This document shows positions 1 to 12,294 of a DNA stretch of 32,786 bases, one piece after another. The translations under genes were made by a program, and so were the position numbers. This stretch comes from Endomicrobium sp. (GTDB taxonomy: Bacteria > Elusimicrobiota > Endomicrobiia > Endomicrobiales > Endomicrobiaceae). The stretch covers positions 1 to 32,786 of the forward strand of contig JAISEM010000037.1 of NCBI GenBank assembly GCA_031264105.1, read 5' to 3'. A model generated the notes under the pieces. It saw only the letters and a program-made list of their open reading frames with translations, made no database searches and was not told where the DNA came from. Within the stretch, counting starts at the first letter, position 1. Every line of letters begins with the position of its first letter.

Positions 1-377
1 ATGTTTTGTAGGAAAGAGAGAAGGATTGTTAGGAACGGTTAAGGTTAAGTATGTTATTTAACCAATATTAAATAATGTATCAAAAAATGAGACATATTAA
101 TGATTGTAGATCAAAGAGATACCTATATGACTATTTAGGGTTTAAATAAGTCGATCTATATATAATTACTGTTTGATAATTTAAACTTTCTCTAAGCAAA
201 AGTTTATTATCTTTTCTCTTTTTTTGCTTGCTCTAATAAAATATTCTGCTAAAGATACTAAATCAATTCAAGCTTTATTTTATAAATATTAATAAAACTT
301 ATTGGCCGACTTTTAAATAATTAGGTAAAATACCAAATGTTGTGATCTTTCAATTAACTGCGAGGGAAAACCCTATT
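1..377. other. Upstream region without a recognised gene
   Basis: I see no convincing coding region here. The stretch is very A+T-rich with stops in all frames. Base 2 to about base 61 is open in one frame and could be the last codons of a gene that starts outside the window, but it is too short to identify. An inverted repeat (194-201 with 222-229) could form a weak 8-bp hairpin with a long loop. The promoter for the ligase gene and possibly the atp operon should lie here, but no -35/-10 pair stands out. Confidence 0.5.
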
Positions 378-2612
378 ATGATTCAGAAAGCTTTAAGAAA
401 AATGCTTCTTTTTGGTCTTCCTGTTTTTTACTTTTTGATGGCGATATCTTTTTATCTTGGCACCTATGATTCCGCACAAATAAAAATTACGATTTTTCAT
501 ATAGGCGGATTATTTTTAATTATGACTTGGCTTCTGCTAAAAGTAGAAGAAGCCAGCTTTTCTTTTTTTAAAAATAAATTTACCTATATTTTACCTGTAT
601 TTTTATTATTGTTGTCTGGAGCAGTTTCTTTTTCTATTTCTCCTTACAAACTTGCAAGTTTAAATGAATTTCTTAAAAGATTTATATATTGCGGTATAGT
701 TTTTATATTAGTTGATATATTTGATAATAATAAAAAGATATTGAATATAAAAAATTGGCTTATTGTCGCCTCATTTGTAGTATGTGCTTATGGAATATTG
801 CAAATCTTTGATTATCATTTGTTCCCTAAAGAAACATTTTCTTCAGGCCTAGATCCATTTGCTTGGAGACAAGCATTTTCCGAAAGAATTATGTCAACTT
901 TTGGCAATCCTAACTTTTTTGGTGACTTTTTAATTGTCATGAACTCTATAACTCTTGCTTTGTTTTTTTATAAAAAGAAACCCTATCTTGCAATTTTATG
1001 GCTTATGATTGCAATATGTTCCTATCATACAATGTCAAAGGGAACATGGCTTGGCTTTGCTTTTGGACTTGTTGTTTTTGCCGCACTGTATATGTTTATA
1101 TTTTTAAAAAATAAAATCAACAAAAAATTGTTGGTTATATTAGCAATATGCGTATTAATTGTTTCATCTTTTACAATTTTTTCTATATATAACAAAACTA
1201 AAGAGAGAACCGATAGCGCCTCCTTTAGAGTATTTACATGGCTTTCAACTTGGGAGATGCTAAACACAAAACCTGTTTTAGGCACAGGGATTGGCACATT
1301 TTATTTAACATATCCATCTTGGAGAAGACCTCAAATATTTTTTATTGAAGGCAAACACAATACTGAAAGTGATCATCCAGAAAATGAATATCTTGAAGTA
1401 TGGTATGACGAAGGGATAGTAGGGCTTACAATTTTTCTTGTTCTTGTTATTTTGGTTTTAGTGTTAGGTTATAAAAATATATTATATTTACATATAAACA
1501 AAACAACAAAAAATAACCCAATGTCTTTCTTGCAGCTTGGCGTTCTTTGTGCTTTTGCTGCTCAGCTTGTTCATGATTTTGTTTGTGTTTCTTTAAGATT
1601 TGTATCTTCCGGAGTTATGCTTTGGCTTTTAATAGGTATAACTTTATCGATTGGAGCGAATTCTATAAAATATGAAAATTCTATAAAAAAGTGTTTGCCT
1701 TTTCCAATTAAACTAGTTTTGCAAATGATAATTGTTGCTATTTTTGCTTTTGCGATTATGTTTACAAAAAATTATTTTACTGCAGATTTGCTACATGCAA
1801 AGGCTATTGTTCTTTCTAGAGGTGGGAATTGGGACAAGGCACTTTCTATATATAGCGAAGTAAATAAAAATAATCCTTCTTATACAATGGCAAAATACTT
1901 TAAACTTAATGTACATATGTATAGATGGAAAGCCGGCGACGATGTGTTGGCAGAAAAAACATTTGAAGAGCTTTGGAGTTTGGCGCCAAACTTTGTACAA
2001 TCCAAATGGTATGCAGGAATGATGTATATGAAAATGTTTAACGATAACAATCTTTTACTGAAAAAATATATAGATGAGGGTAGATCTAGAGATATTATTG
2101 CTAAGCAAGAAAAAGCTATAGCTGAAGTTTTTAGTAAGGCAGAAAAATATTATAAGCAGTATATTGAGATAGATCCAATTTTCCCAATGTCATATTATGG
2201 ACTTTCTTCGTTGTATGCTCAAGTTGGTAATTTTGAAAAATCTGAAAAAATTTTATTAGATCATTTGGAGTATTCAGAAAGACTATTGAAGCCTCCCCAC
2301 AACTTATGGGTTGAGGATTGGAGTTCTAGGCGGAAAAACGACTATTCGGAAACCTATAATCAGCTGGGATATTTGTACTTATCTCAAAGGAAGTTTGGCA
2401 AAGCAGAATCTATGTATTTAAAATCTTTGGAGTTGAGTTTTAAAAACATAAATGCTAAAAAGAATCTTGCCTTACTTTATGGTGGATTAGGCAGAAAAGA
2501 AGAAGCTTGTAAACAATGGGTTGAAATTCATAGAATAAATCCTAGAGATAAAGACGCTATAGAATATATAAAAACATTAGCCACCGATAAAGAATTAAAA
2601 ACGAGGAATTAG
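378..2612 (+). CDS. O-antigen ligase/polymerase-like membrane protein with C-terminal TPR repeats
   Basis: The N-terminal two thirds holds about a dozen hydrophobic segments. A loop near residue 300 carries GTGIGTF followed by HPENEYLEVWYDEGIVG, the pattern of the Wzy_C/WaaL O-antigen ligase family. The last ~270 residues are soluble and built of TPR-like helical pairs, for example the stretch with YNQLGYLYLSQRKFGKAE. Members of this family join or polymerise glycans on lipid carriers at the outer face of the inner membrane, so a role in surface polysaccharide or a glycosylated surface product is inferred; the exact substrate cannot be told. I chose ATG 378 because GAGGGA lies about 10 bases upstream. 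A GTG at 342 would add 12 residues without a good ribosome site. The gene stops one base before atpB, so it is probably cotranscribed with the ATP synthase genes, which is an odd partnership. Confidence 0.8.
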   Translation: MIQKALRKMLLFGLPVFYFLMAISFYLGTYDSAQIKITIFHIGGLFLIMTWLLLKVEEASFSFFKNKFTYILPVFLLLLSGAVSFSISPYKLASLNEFLKRFIYCGIVFILVDIFDNNKKILNIKNWLIVASFVVCAYGILQIFDYHLFPKETFSSGLDPFAWRQAFSERIMSTFGNPNFFGDFLIVMNSITLALFFYKKKPYLAILWLMIAICSYHTMSKGTWLGFAFGLVVFAALYMFIFLKNKINKKLLVILAICVLIVSSFTIFSIYNKTKERTDSASFRVFTWLSTWEMLNTKPVLGTGIGTFYLTYPSWRRPQIFFIEGKHNTESDHPENEYLEVWYDEGIVGLTIFLVLVILVLVLGYKNILYLHINKTTKNNPMSFLQLGVLCAFAAQLVHDFVCVSLRFVSSGVMLWLLIGITLSIGANSIKYENSIKKCLPFPIKLVLQMIIVAIFAFAIMFTKNYFTADLLHAKAIVLSRGGNWDKALSIYSEVNKNNPSYTMAKYFKLNVHMYRWKAGDDVLAEKTFEELWSLAPNFVQSKWYAGMMYMKMFNDNNLLLKKYIDEGRSRDIIAKQEKAIAEVFSKAEKYYKQYIEIDPIFPMSYYGLSSLYAQVGNFEKSEKILLDHLEYSERLLKPPHNLWVEDWSSRRKNDYSETYNQLGYLYLSQRKFGKAESMYLKSLELSFKNINAKKNLALLYGGLGRKEEACKQWVEIHRINPRDKDAIEYIKTLATDKELKTRN

Positions 2613-2613
2613 T

Positions 2614-3339
2614 ATGAAAATTAGCCCAGATCTGCTATTTAACATAGCAGGATTTCCTATAACAAACACGGTCATTACTACGTTGATTACTGATGTAATT
2701 CTTATAGTTTTGGTTTTTATAGTCGCTAAATCTATTTCTATTAAACCTGAAAAAATTCAAAATGCTTTTGAAGCTATTTTAGATTATTTTAGAGAAACAA
2801 CTGAGGATATTGCTGGAGAGCGCGCAGCTTTTATATGCCCATGGGTAGTAGCGTTCTTTTTATTTATACTAATTTCAAATTTAGTTGCTCAAATCCCGGG
2901 ATTTGAATCTATAAGATTTCACACATCGACATCTGGGCATCATGGCTATGCTCTCTTAAGAGCAGCTACCAGTGATTTAAATCTTACATTGGCCTTGGCT
3001 GTTACATCTGTAATAGCAACCCATGTTCTTGCTGTTAAACATACAGGTATAAAGTTTTATATTACAAGATTTATATCGTTTAAAATTTTTCCTATATTTT
3101 TGTTTGTTGGGCTTTTAGAGGCTGTAAATGAATTGGCAAAGTTTATCTCTTTTTCTTTCCGTTTATTTGGAAATATTTTTGCAGGTGAAAAAGTTATGGC
3201 AACAATGTATGGACTTTGTCCATTTGGACTACCGATTCCATTTATAGCTCTTGAGCTTATGGTCTCTGTTATTCAAGCTATTGTGTTTGCTATGCTCACC
3301 ATGGCATTTATGCATATTATGACAGATAAATCACATTAA
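2614..3339 (+). CDS. atpB: ATP synthase F0 subunit a
   Basis: Subunit a is the stator half of the proton channel in the inner membrane and passes ions to the rotating c-ring. The 241-aa protein has five to six hydrophobic helices and the signature SFSFRLFGNIFAGE. Its arginine (R183) corresponds to the essential Arg of helix 5 (R210 in E. coli), and a conserved Asn follows in FGN. The start has GAGG about 7 bases upstream and sits one base after the stop of the ligase gene. It opens the atpBEFHAGDC operon. No atpI/atpZ precedes it. Length is ordinary for the family and nothing appears broken. Confidence 0.95.
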   Translation: MKISPDLLFNIAGFPITNTVITTLITDVILIVLVFIVAKSISIKPEKIQNAFEAILDYFRETTEDIAGERAAFICPWVVAFFLFILISNLVAQIPGFESIRFHTSTSGHHGYALLRAATSDLNLTLALAVTSVIATHVLAVKHTGIKFYITRFISFKIFPIFLFVGLLEAVNELAKFISFSFRLFGNIFAGEKVMATMYGLCPFGLPIPFIALELMVSVIQAIVFAMLTMAFMHIMTDKSH

Positions 3340-3344
3340 ATTAA

Positions 3345-3557
<213 letters not shown>

Positions 3558-3578
3558 TTTAAAAAAAGAGATAAAAAA

Positions 3579-4088
3579 ATGGAAATGATACAAAATTTTG
3601 GTTTAGAAACTAAGTTGTTTTTGTTTCAGCTTACAAACTTTCTTATCATAGTGTTTATTCTTAAAAAGTTTTTGTTTAATCCTTTAAAGAAAGCGCTTGA
3701 TGAGAGAAAGCGCAGAATAGAACAATCTTTGCAAGATGTGCAAAACGCAAAGTTGATTTTAGAGAATACTGGTGAAGAGAAGAAGAAAATTCTTGCAGAT
3801 GCTAAAGTAGGTGCTGACAAGTTGATGGCGTCTATAAAAGCAACAGCTGATGAAGCAAAAGAAAAAACTTTGGCAGAAGCAAAGTCTCGTTCACAACAGA
3901 TTATAGAAGAGGCAAATAATAAAGCCTCTGCTGAATTTGAAAACATGAATAAGCAAATAGCTAAAATGTCCGTTGATGCTTCGACCAAAATTTTGTCTAA
4001 AGTTTTATCAGAGTTGTTTAGTGAAGAAGAAAAACAAAAATTAATGTCTCGCGCTTTGGAAAGGATAGATGAAAAGATCACAAATTAA
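3579..4088 (+). CDS. atpF: ATP synthase F0 subunit b
   Basis: Peripheral-stalk subunit. One N-terminal membrane helix (about residues 12-32, rich in F, L and I) is followed by a long charged amphipathic helix that should dimerise as a coiled coil. The region around residues 60-130 is rich in Ala, Glu and Lys with the regular spacing typical of b subunits. Length (169 aa) is standard. The 3' end overlaps atpH by 20 bases. It joins subunit a in the membrane to delta at the top of F1. The upstream site (AAAGAGA) is weak, as is common in this window. Confidence 0.93.
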   Translation: MEMIQNFGLETKLFLFQLTNFLIIVFILKKFLFNPLKKALDERKRRIEQSLQDVQNAKLILENTGEEKKKILADAKVGADKLMASIKATADEAKEKTLAEAKSRSQQIIEEANNKASAEFENMNKQIAKMSVDASTKILSKVLSELFSEEEKQKLMSRALERIDEKITN

Positions 4089-4425
4089 AGAACTTGCAAA
4101 ATCAATAGTCGAATATGACGAGGTATCTGATAAGGATTTAAATTGGCTTTATTTAAATCTTTCAAGGCAAGAGCTTAAGACGTTTGCTCGTTTGTTATCC
4201 AACGAGGTAAGAGATAAGAATGTTCTCGCAACATTTGCCGGAGAACTCAGCAACGCAAATAAGAGTAAAATTGAAGTTATGTTTCCCGGTAAAAAAATTA
4301 CTTTTAAACGCGATGATGAATCTGTAGCTGGCGGCGTGCGTTTTGAATATAGTGATTTCATTTTAGATTACAGTGTCTCAGGAATAACAAGAAAAATCTT
4401 AAATGTCATAAAAGAGAGATTATAA
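4069..4425 (+). CDS. atpH: ATP synthase F1 subunit delta (short form)
   Basis: The C-terminal half has the expected delta/OSCP ending: a stretch around residues 78-112 with DDESVAGGVRFEYSDFILDYSVSG matches the family's D-x-x-(I/V)-x-G-G-(I/V)-x-(I/V) ... D-x-S-(I/V)-x-G pattern. Position between atpF and atpA confirms the call. The protein is only 118 aa, against about 175-180 in E. coli. The missing part is from the N-terminal six-helix domain that normally grips the N-termini of the alpha subunits. The start at 4069 has AAGGA 4 bases upstream and lies inside atpF, and upstream codons in this frame are not needed to reach it, so the short form looks genuine rather than a wrong start. The stop overlaps the atpA start by one base. 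Confidence 0.85.
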   Translation: MKRSQIKELAKSIVEYDEVSDKDLNWLYLNLSRQELKTFARLLSNEVRDKNVLATFAGELSNANKSKIEVMFPGKKITFKRDDESVAGGVRFEYSDFILDYSVSGITRKILNVIKERL

Positions 4426-5940
4426 TGAAACCGGAAGAAATAATACAGAAGATTGAAAAAGAATTGTATTCTGCTAAAACAAATCCAGAGCTTGTAAATT
4501 TCGGAGTTGTAGAGAGTATTGGTGATGAAATTGTAAAAGCTTCAGGACTTTCTAATGCGGGATATTACGAAGAAATAGAATTTGATGATGGATCTGTAGG
4601 CTTTGTTTTAAACATAGACGAAGATTTTGTTTCTATTGTTCTTATAAAGAATACAGGGCATGTTTCTCGTGGAATGAAGGTAAAATCTACTGGAAAAATT
4701 TTAAATGTCCCTGTTTCAGAAAAGCTTATAGGAAGAGTAGTTAACACTCTTGGCGAACCTATAGACGGCAATGATCTTAAGCATGACAAACCTGCTTATT
4801 ATCCAGTTGAAAAAATAGCGCCTGGAATTATTGAAAGAAGCCCTGTTGATACGCCGTTAAAGACAGGAATAAAAGCTATAGATGCCATGACGCCGATAGG
4901 AAGAGGTCAGAGAGAACTTATCATCGGCGACAGAGGTACAGGGAAAACTGCTATAGCTGTAGATGCAATAATAAATCAGAAAAAACTTGACATGGGTTTA
5001 AAAAGAGTTATATGTATATATTGCTCAATAGGACAGAAACAGTCTAACTTAGCCTCGATAGTTGCAAAGCTGAAGGAAGAAGGTACTATGGACTACACAA
5101 TAGTTGTAGCCGCAACAGCTTCTGATCCTGTTTCAATGCAATATATAGCTCCTCTTTCAGCTTCTGCAATAGGCGAATATTTTATGGATAAAGGCGAAGA
5201 CGTTTTAATCGTTTACGACGATTTGACAAAACACGCTTGGGCATATAGACAAATTTCGCTTTTAATCAAGAGACCTGCAGGTCGTGAAGCTTATCCTGGC
5301 GATATCTTCTACTTGCATTCAAGACTTCTTGAAAGATCTGCAAGAATGTCTGATAAAAGAGGTGGTGGCTCGCTTACCGCACTTCCTATTATTGAAACTC
5401 AAGGAAATGACTTGTCAGCGTATATCCCAACAAACGTTGTTTCTATTACAGATGGTCAAATATATTTAGAAGCGGACTTGTTCAATGCAGGTATGCGTCC
5501 AGCTATTAACGTAGGTCTTTCAGTATCTCGCGTAGGCGGTGCTGCTCAGACTAAGTCAATGAAACAGTTAGCTGGTCCTGTAAGACTTGAGCTTTCACAG
5601 TTTAGAGAACTTCAAGCATTTACACAGTTTGGAAGCGATTTAGATGACGATACGTTGAAACGTCTTGAAAGAGGAAAAAGAATTTCTGAAATTCTTAAAC
5701 AGCCTCAATATAGACCTTATGATGAAATCTCTGAAATATTGTCAATCTTTGCTGTAACATCTGGACTTCTTGACAACGTAGATGTTGATAAAGTTGTAAC
5801 GGTTGAACATCAAATGATAGGTTATGTCAAAAAGACTTACCCTGACACAATAAAAAAATTTTCAGTTAATGCAAAGATAAATGATGAATTAAAAGCAGAA
5901 CTTGAAAAAGAAATCAATGAATTTAAGAGCGTAAACAACT

Positions 5941-5966
<26 letters not shown>
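4425..5966 (+). CDS. atpA: ATP synthase F1 subunit alpha
   Basis: Non-catalytic nucleotide-binding subunit of the F1 head. The P-loop at residues 168-175 reads GDRGTGKT (the family consensus has Q where G171 stands here). The nucleotide-binding domain continues with LIVYDDLTKHAWAYR and the family signature region PAGREAYPGDIFYLHSRLLER. Full length at 513 aa with N-terminal beta-barrel and C-terminal helical domain. The start overlaps the atpH stop (TAATG) and the 3' end overlaps atpG by 26 bases, so translation is probably coupled along the operon. No lesion is visible. Confidence 0.97.
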
Positions 5967-8637
<2,671 letters not shown>

Positions 8638-8738
8638 AAACATAATTCCTCATTCTTAATTTTTGCGAATTTCAAACATAGATTTGTTATTATTTTTGCT
8701 TTTAAATTATCTATATTCCAGTGATAGGAGTAAAAGTT

Positions 8739-9494
8739 ATGTCAGGCCATAATAAATGGGCAAGTATTAAGCATAAAAAAGCTGCGACAGACGCAAAAAA
8801 AGGAAAGGTTTTTACAAAAATTATAAGAGAGATTGTAGTTGCAACAAAAGAAGGCGGAGCGCAGATTGAAAATAATGCTCGTCTAAGAAAAGCTATTGAA
8901 GATGCTAAAGAGGCAAATATGCCTCAAGACAATATAAAGAAAGCGATACAAAGAGGCAACGGTGAAATACCGGGTGCAATTTACGAAGAAATGGTTTACG
9001 AAGGGTATGGTCCTGCAGGTGTTGCTTTGATAGTTGAAATAACCACTGACAATAAAAATAGAACAGCTTCAGAAATAAGAAAATTGTTTTCAAGTCATAA
9101 AGGGAATCTTGGCGAGACTGGCTGTGTAGGCTGGATGTTTGATAGAAAAGGATATGTAACTGTAAATAAAGCAGGAAATGATGAAGAAACGGTTATGAAC
9201 GCAGCATTGGAACTAGGTGCTGACGATTTTAAAAGCGAAGCTGACAGCGACGTATACGAAATTATAACATCCGTTTCAGATTTGGAAAATGTAAAAAAAG
9301 CTTTAAACGAAAAAAATATACCTACAGCTTCTGCCGAAACTTCAATGATTCCTCAAACTCAAATAGCTCTTACAGGCGACGATGCCAAATGTATGCTAAA
9401 GCTTATGGACTCATTAGAAGAACACGATGACGTTAAAAATGTATATGCAAATTTTGATATTTCTTTAGAAGAAATGGAGAAAATAGAAGAGTAA
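8739..9494 (+). CDS. yebC: YebC/TACO1-family protein
   Basis: The protein begins MSGHNKWASIKHKKAATDAKKG, the diagnostic start of the YebC/PmpR/TACO1 family, and retains its core (MPQDNIKKAIQRG; YEGYGPAGVALIVE; NRTASEIRKLFSSHKGNLGE; VGWMFDRKG). Members bind nucleic acid or the ribosome; some act as transcription regulators and others help translation through proline stretches. The exact role here is not settled by sequence. The start at 8739 is set by AGGAG at 8726-8730 and by the conserved N-terminus; a GTG at 8721 would swallow that ribosome site. The stop overlaps ruvC by one base, the common yebC-ruvC order. Confidence 0.95.
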   Translation: MSGHNKWASIKHKKAATDAKKGKVFTKIIREIVVATKEGGAQIENNARLRKAIEDAKEANMPQDNIKKAIQRGNGEIPGAIYEEMVYEGYGPAGVALIVEITTDNKNRTASEIRKLFSSHKGNLGETGCVGWMFDRKGYVTVNKAGNDEETVMNAALELGADDFKSEADSDVYEIITSVSDLENVKKALNEKNIPTASAETSMIPQTQIALTGDDAKCMLKLMDSLEEHDDVKNVYANFDISLEEMEKIEE

Positions 9495-9970
9495 TGATAG
9501 TTCTTGGAATTGATCCGGGACTTTCTCTTACAGGTTGGGGGGTTGTTGAAGCTCTTTGTAGAGATAAAATTACTCTCATACAGTATGGTTGTATTAAGAC
9601 AATACCTCTAGCTCCTCTTATAGAAAGACTTCAAATAGTTCACAATGATCTTCAATCTATTATAAACAAATATAATCCTGAAGTTGTTGCTATAGAAGAA
9701 CTGTTTTTTCTAAAGGCAGCTAAAAGCGTAGCTTCAGTTGGGCAATCTAGAGGCGCAATAGCTTTAACTGTCTCAATGAATAAAATTCCTTTATTTGAAT
9801 ATAATCCAAGATGTGTTAAAATAGCTCTTACAGGTTATGGTTCTGCAGACAAACATCAAATGCAGCAGATGGTCAAAACTTTTTTAAAGCTTAAAGAAAT
9901 TCCAAAACCAGACGATGCAGCAGATGCTTTGGCGATGGCGATATGTCACATAAATACCATCAAATGGTAA
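9494..9970 (+). CDS. ruvC: Holliday-junction resolvase RuvC
   Basis: RNase H-fold endonuclease that cuts four-way DNA junctions as a dimer, working with RuvAB. Catalytic acidic residues are visible: D7 in LGIDPG, the Glu pair in VAIEELFF (about 67-68), and the Asp pair spaced by two (D141 and D144) in DDAADALA. GSADKHQMQ carries the conserved late-middle motif. Length 158 aa is typical. It shares TAATG with yebC. A 130-base gap separates it from ruvA. Confidence 0.95.
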   Translation: MIVLGIDPGLSLTGWGVVEALCRDKITLIQYGCIKTIPLAPLIERLQIVHNDLQSIINKYNPEVVAIEELFFLKAAKSVASVGQSRGAIALTVSMNKIPLFEYNPRCVKIALTGYGSADKHQMQQMVKTFLKLKEIPKPDDAADALAMAICHINTIKW

Positions 9971-10000
9971 TGTATTGTTTGTTTTTGATATTCTGCTTTG

Positions 10001-10029
10001 TTGCAGGGCGCTTCATTTATATTTAATAG
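10001..10029 (+). promoter_or_regulatory. Possible promoter upstream of ruvA
   Basis: TTGCAG (10001-10006), a 17-base spacer and TAATAG (10024-10029) lie in the 130-base gap before ruvA. The match to sigma-70 consensus is moderate, so this is only a candidate. It would give ruvAB a start independent of yebC-ruvC. Confidence 0.25.
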
Positions 10030-10100
10030 TAAGCTCCAGCACATGCGCCTTATACTTTACGATGCAGTATTTGACTTGATAATTTATTTAAAAGGATTTT

Positions 10101-10715
10101 ATGTTAGATTATATTTCTGGGCTTTTAGAGTCTAAGTCAACAAATAGCATTACTATAAATGTCAACGGTATTGGTTATGAAATTGCCATTGCGTTATTTT
10201 CATTTTCTAAGTTGCCGGAAAGTGGCAGTCAAGTAAAAATATATGTTGTTGAGAGTGTTTCTGGAATGTATGGTGGAGTCATATACTTATATGGTTTTTT
10301 AACTAAAGAAGAAAGAGATATGTATCTTCTAATAAAAGATGAAGTGCCTGGAACAGGCGCTAAAAAAGCGATGGAATATATAGATAAAATTTCTAAATCT
10401 TTTGCTGATTTTAAAACTGCTATAATTTCAAAAAATTCAACTATGCTTCATTCTGTATTTGGTTTTACAAAAAAAACTGCAGACAAGCTTATATCAGCCT
10501 TAAAAGACAAAATAGTAGAATTAGAAGTGTCTGACAAAGAAAAGTGGTCTGGTGTCGCTTTAATTGAAAATAAATTGATTTGTGAGGCTATAGAAGGACT
10601 TACATCATTAGGGTATAAAGATCAGCAAGCAAGAAATATAGTAAATAAAATATACGAGCAGAATGAAAATATAACTTTAGAAAACTTAATAACTAAATCC
10701 TTGCAGGAATTATAA
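10101..10715 (+). CDS. ruvA: Holliday-junction branch-migration protein RuvA
   Basis: Junction-binding tetramer subunit. The N-terminal OB-fold is recognisable ([33 protein letters not shown]), followed by the helix-hairpin-helix region and a C-terminal domain III ([23 protein letters not shown]) that contacts RuvB. The two HhH turns are unusual: the first reads VPGTGAKKA, and the second reads [13 protein letters not shown] where the family normally has PGIGKKTAERL. The glycine pattern of the second is therefore partly lost. Length 204 aa is ordinary. AAGGAT lies 6 bases before the start. ruvB follows after two bases. Confidence 0.92.
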   Translation: MLDYISGLLESKSTNSITINVNGIGYEIAIALFSFSKLPESGSQVKIYVVESVSGMYGGVIYLYGFLTKEERDMYLLIKDEVPGTGAKKAMEYIDKISKSFADFKTAIISKNSTMLHSVFGFTKKTADKLISALKDKIVELEVSDKEKWSGVALIENKLICEAIEGLTSLGYKDQQARNIVNKIYEQNENITLENLITKSLQEL

Positions 10716-10717
10716 AA

Positions 10718-11740
10718 ATGGACGAAATGGAAGGGATTGTTGACGCTGCCAAAACTTCTGACGAAGATAGGATAGAAAATTCCTTAAGACCTCAAAGTCT
10801 TGACGATTTTATTGGGCAAGATAAGCTTAAAAAGAATCTCAAAATTTTTATAGAGGCTGCAAAAAACAGAAAAGAAGCTTTAGATCATTGTTTGTTTTAT
10901 GCTCCTCCTGGACTTGGTAAAACTACTCTTTCACATATAATTGCTAAAGAGATGGGAAGCAATCTTAGAATGACATCAGGTCCTGTTTTGGAAAGAGTTG
11001 GCGACTTAGCAGCAATTCTTACAAACCTTTCTGAGGGGGACATATTTTTTATAGATGAAATCCACAGAATGAACCATCTTGTAGAAGAGTCTTTATATCC
11101 TGTAATGGAAGACTTTGAACTTGATATTATAATAGGACAAGGTCCTTCTGCAAAAACTATCAAGCTTCCTGTCCCTCGTTTTACATTAGTAGGCGCTACA
11201 ACTAGAGCAGGGCTTTTATCTAGTCCTTTAAGGGACAGGTTTGGCATAATAGAACATTTAGATTTTTATGATATAAAAGATTTAATGCACATAGTCAAAC
11301 GTTCAGCGTCAATTATGAATATAGCAATTGACGATAACGCAAGTGAAGAAATCGCAAGACGTTCTCGCGGAACGCCAAGGATCGTCAACAGACTATTAAA
11401 AAGAATAAGGGATTTTGCAGAAGTTAAAGGCGGCAAAATTACTTTAGACATAGCAGAAGAAGCGTTAAATGCTTTAGGAGTTGACAATTCTGGTCTTGAT
11501 AAAATGGATAGGCTTATACTTACAGTTTTAGTTGAAAAATTTGGAGGAGGCCCTGTAGGCGTTGATACTATTGCAGTTGCGATATCAGAAGAGTCAGACA
11601 CAATAACGGACGTATATGAGCCATATCTTATACAGTCTGGCTTTATTGCAAGAACGTCGCGAGGAAGAATAGTTACTGAAGCTGGCTATAAACATCTCGG
11701 TATTGAAACTCCAAAAAACTTCCAGAAAGAACTAATTTAA
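10718..11740 (+). CDS. ruvB: Holliday-junction helicase motor RuvB
   Basis: AAA+ hexameric motor that drives branch migration. Walker [10 protein letters not shown] at 62-70, Walker [10 protein letters not shown] at about 110-118, sensor 1/arginine-finger region [18 protein letters not shown], sensor 2 [15 protein letters not shown], and a C-terminal winged-helix domain ending GYKHLG. Length 340 aa is typical and all motifs are intact. With ruvA and ruvC nearby, the complete RuvABC resolvasome is retained despite the general decay seen elsewhere in the window. Confidence 0.97.
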   Translation: MDEMEGIVDAAKTSDEDRIENSLRPQSLDDFIGQDKLKKNLKIFIEAAKNRKEALDHCLFYAPPGLGKTTLSHIIAKEMGSNLRMTSGPVLERVGDLAAILTNLSEGDIFFIDEIHRMNHLVEESLYPVMEDFELDIIIGQGPSAKTIKLPVPRFTLVGATTRAGLLSSPLRDRFGIIEHLDFYDIKDLMHIVKRSASIMNIAIDDNASEEIARRSRGTPRIVNRLLKRIRDFAEVKGGKITLDIAEEALNALGVDNSGLDKMDRLILTVLVEKFGGGPVGVDTIAVAISEESDTITDVYEPYLIQSGFIARTSRGRIVTEAGYKHLGIETPKNFQKELI

Positions 11741-11748
11741 ATACTAAA

Positions 11749-12294
11749 ATGAAAGATCCTGTTAAATTAAAAAAGAAAATTTTATTGCATATATGTTGCG
11801 CTCCTTGCTCAGCTTCTGCCGTAAAAATATTACGGAACGTTTACGACATATTTTTTTATTGGTATAATCCGAATATTTACGAAGAAGAAGAATATAAAAA
11901 AAGAAAAGAGTCTGCCGTTAAATATGCAGCAAAATTAAACATTCCTTTCTATGAAGATCTAGATTTCTTATATAATTATAACGACTGGAAAGATAAAAGC
12001 CGCGAAGAGTGCAAACTTTGTTATACTTTTAGACTTGAAAAAGCATATAAGTTTGCTAAAGATAATGGTTTTGATTTTTTTACCACTTCATTGCTTTCAA
12101 GTCCATGCCAAAAACATGATTTAATAAAACAGATTGCCTTTGATTTGTCAGATAAATTTGGAGTGGAATTTTTATATTGTGACTTTAGACCTGGTTTTTA
12201 CGAAGGGAAAAATTCTTTAAGACAAAAAGGATATTATATGCAAAAGTACTGTGCATGTAATAAATCTTATAAGGAAAGATTTAGTAGACAATGA
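11749..12294 (+). CDS. queH: Epoxyqueuosine reductase QueH
   Basis: QueH (formerly DUF208) performs the last step of queuosine synthesis on tRNA, reducing epoxyqueuosine; it replaces the unrelated cobalamin enzyme QueG. The sequence has the HICCAPCS motif (C16, C17, C20), the pair C88/C91 in EECKLC, the TTSLLSSPCQKHD stretch, and the DFRPGFYEG motif followed by QKYCACNKS. The paired cysteines are expected to hold the [4Fe-4S] cluster. At 181 aa it is a compact single-domain form. It overlaps the next gene by four bases, and queA lies one gene further on, which supports the pathway assignment. Confidence 0.93.
   Translation: MKDPVKLKKKILLHICCAPCSASAVKILRNVYDIFFYWYNPNIYEEEEYKKRKESAVKYAAKLNIPFYEDLDFLYNYNDWKDKSREECKLCYTFRLEKAYKFAKDNGFDFFTTSLLSSPCQKHDLIKQIAFDLSDKFGVEFLYCDFRPGFYEGKNSLRQKGYYMQKYCACNKSYKERFSRQ

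Noticed and set aside
3626-4081. Long - strand open frame opposite atpF
   Set aside because: Ser/Phe-rich translation typical of the antisense of a Lys/Glu-rich helix; atpF is certain on the + strand.
8721-8738. GTG start for yebC
   Set aside because: It would include the AGGAG ribosome site in the coding region; the conserved MSGHNKW start is at 8739.
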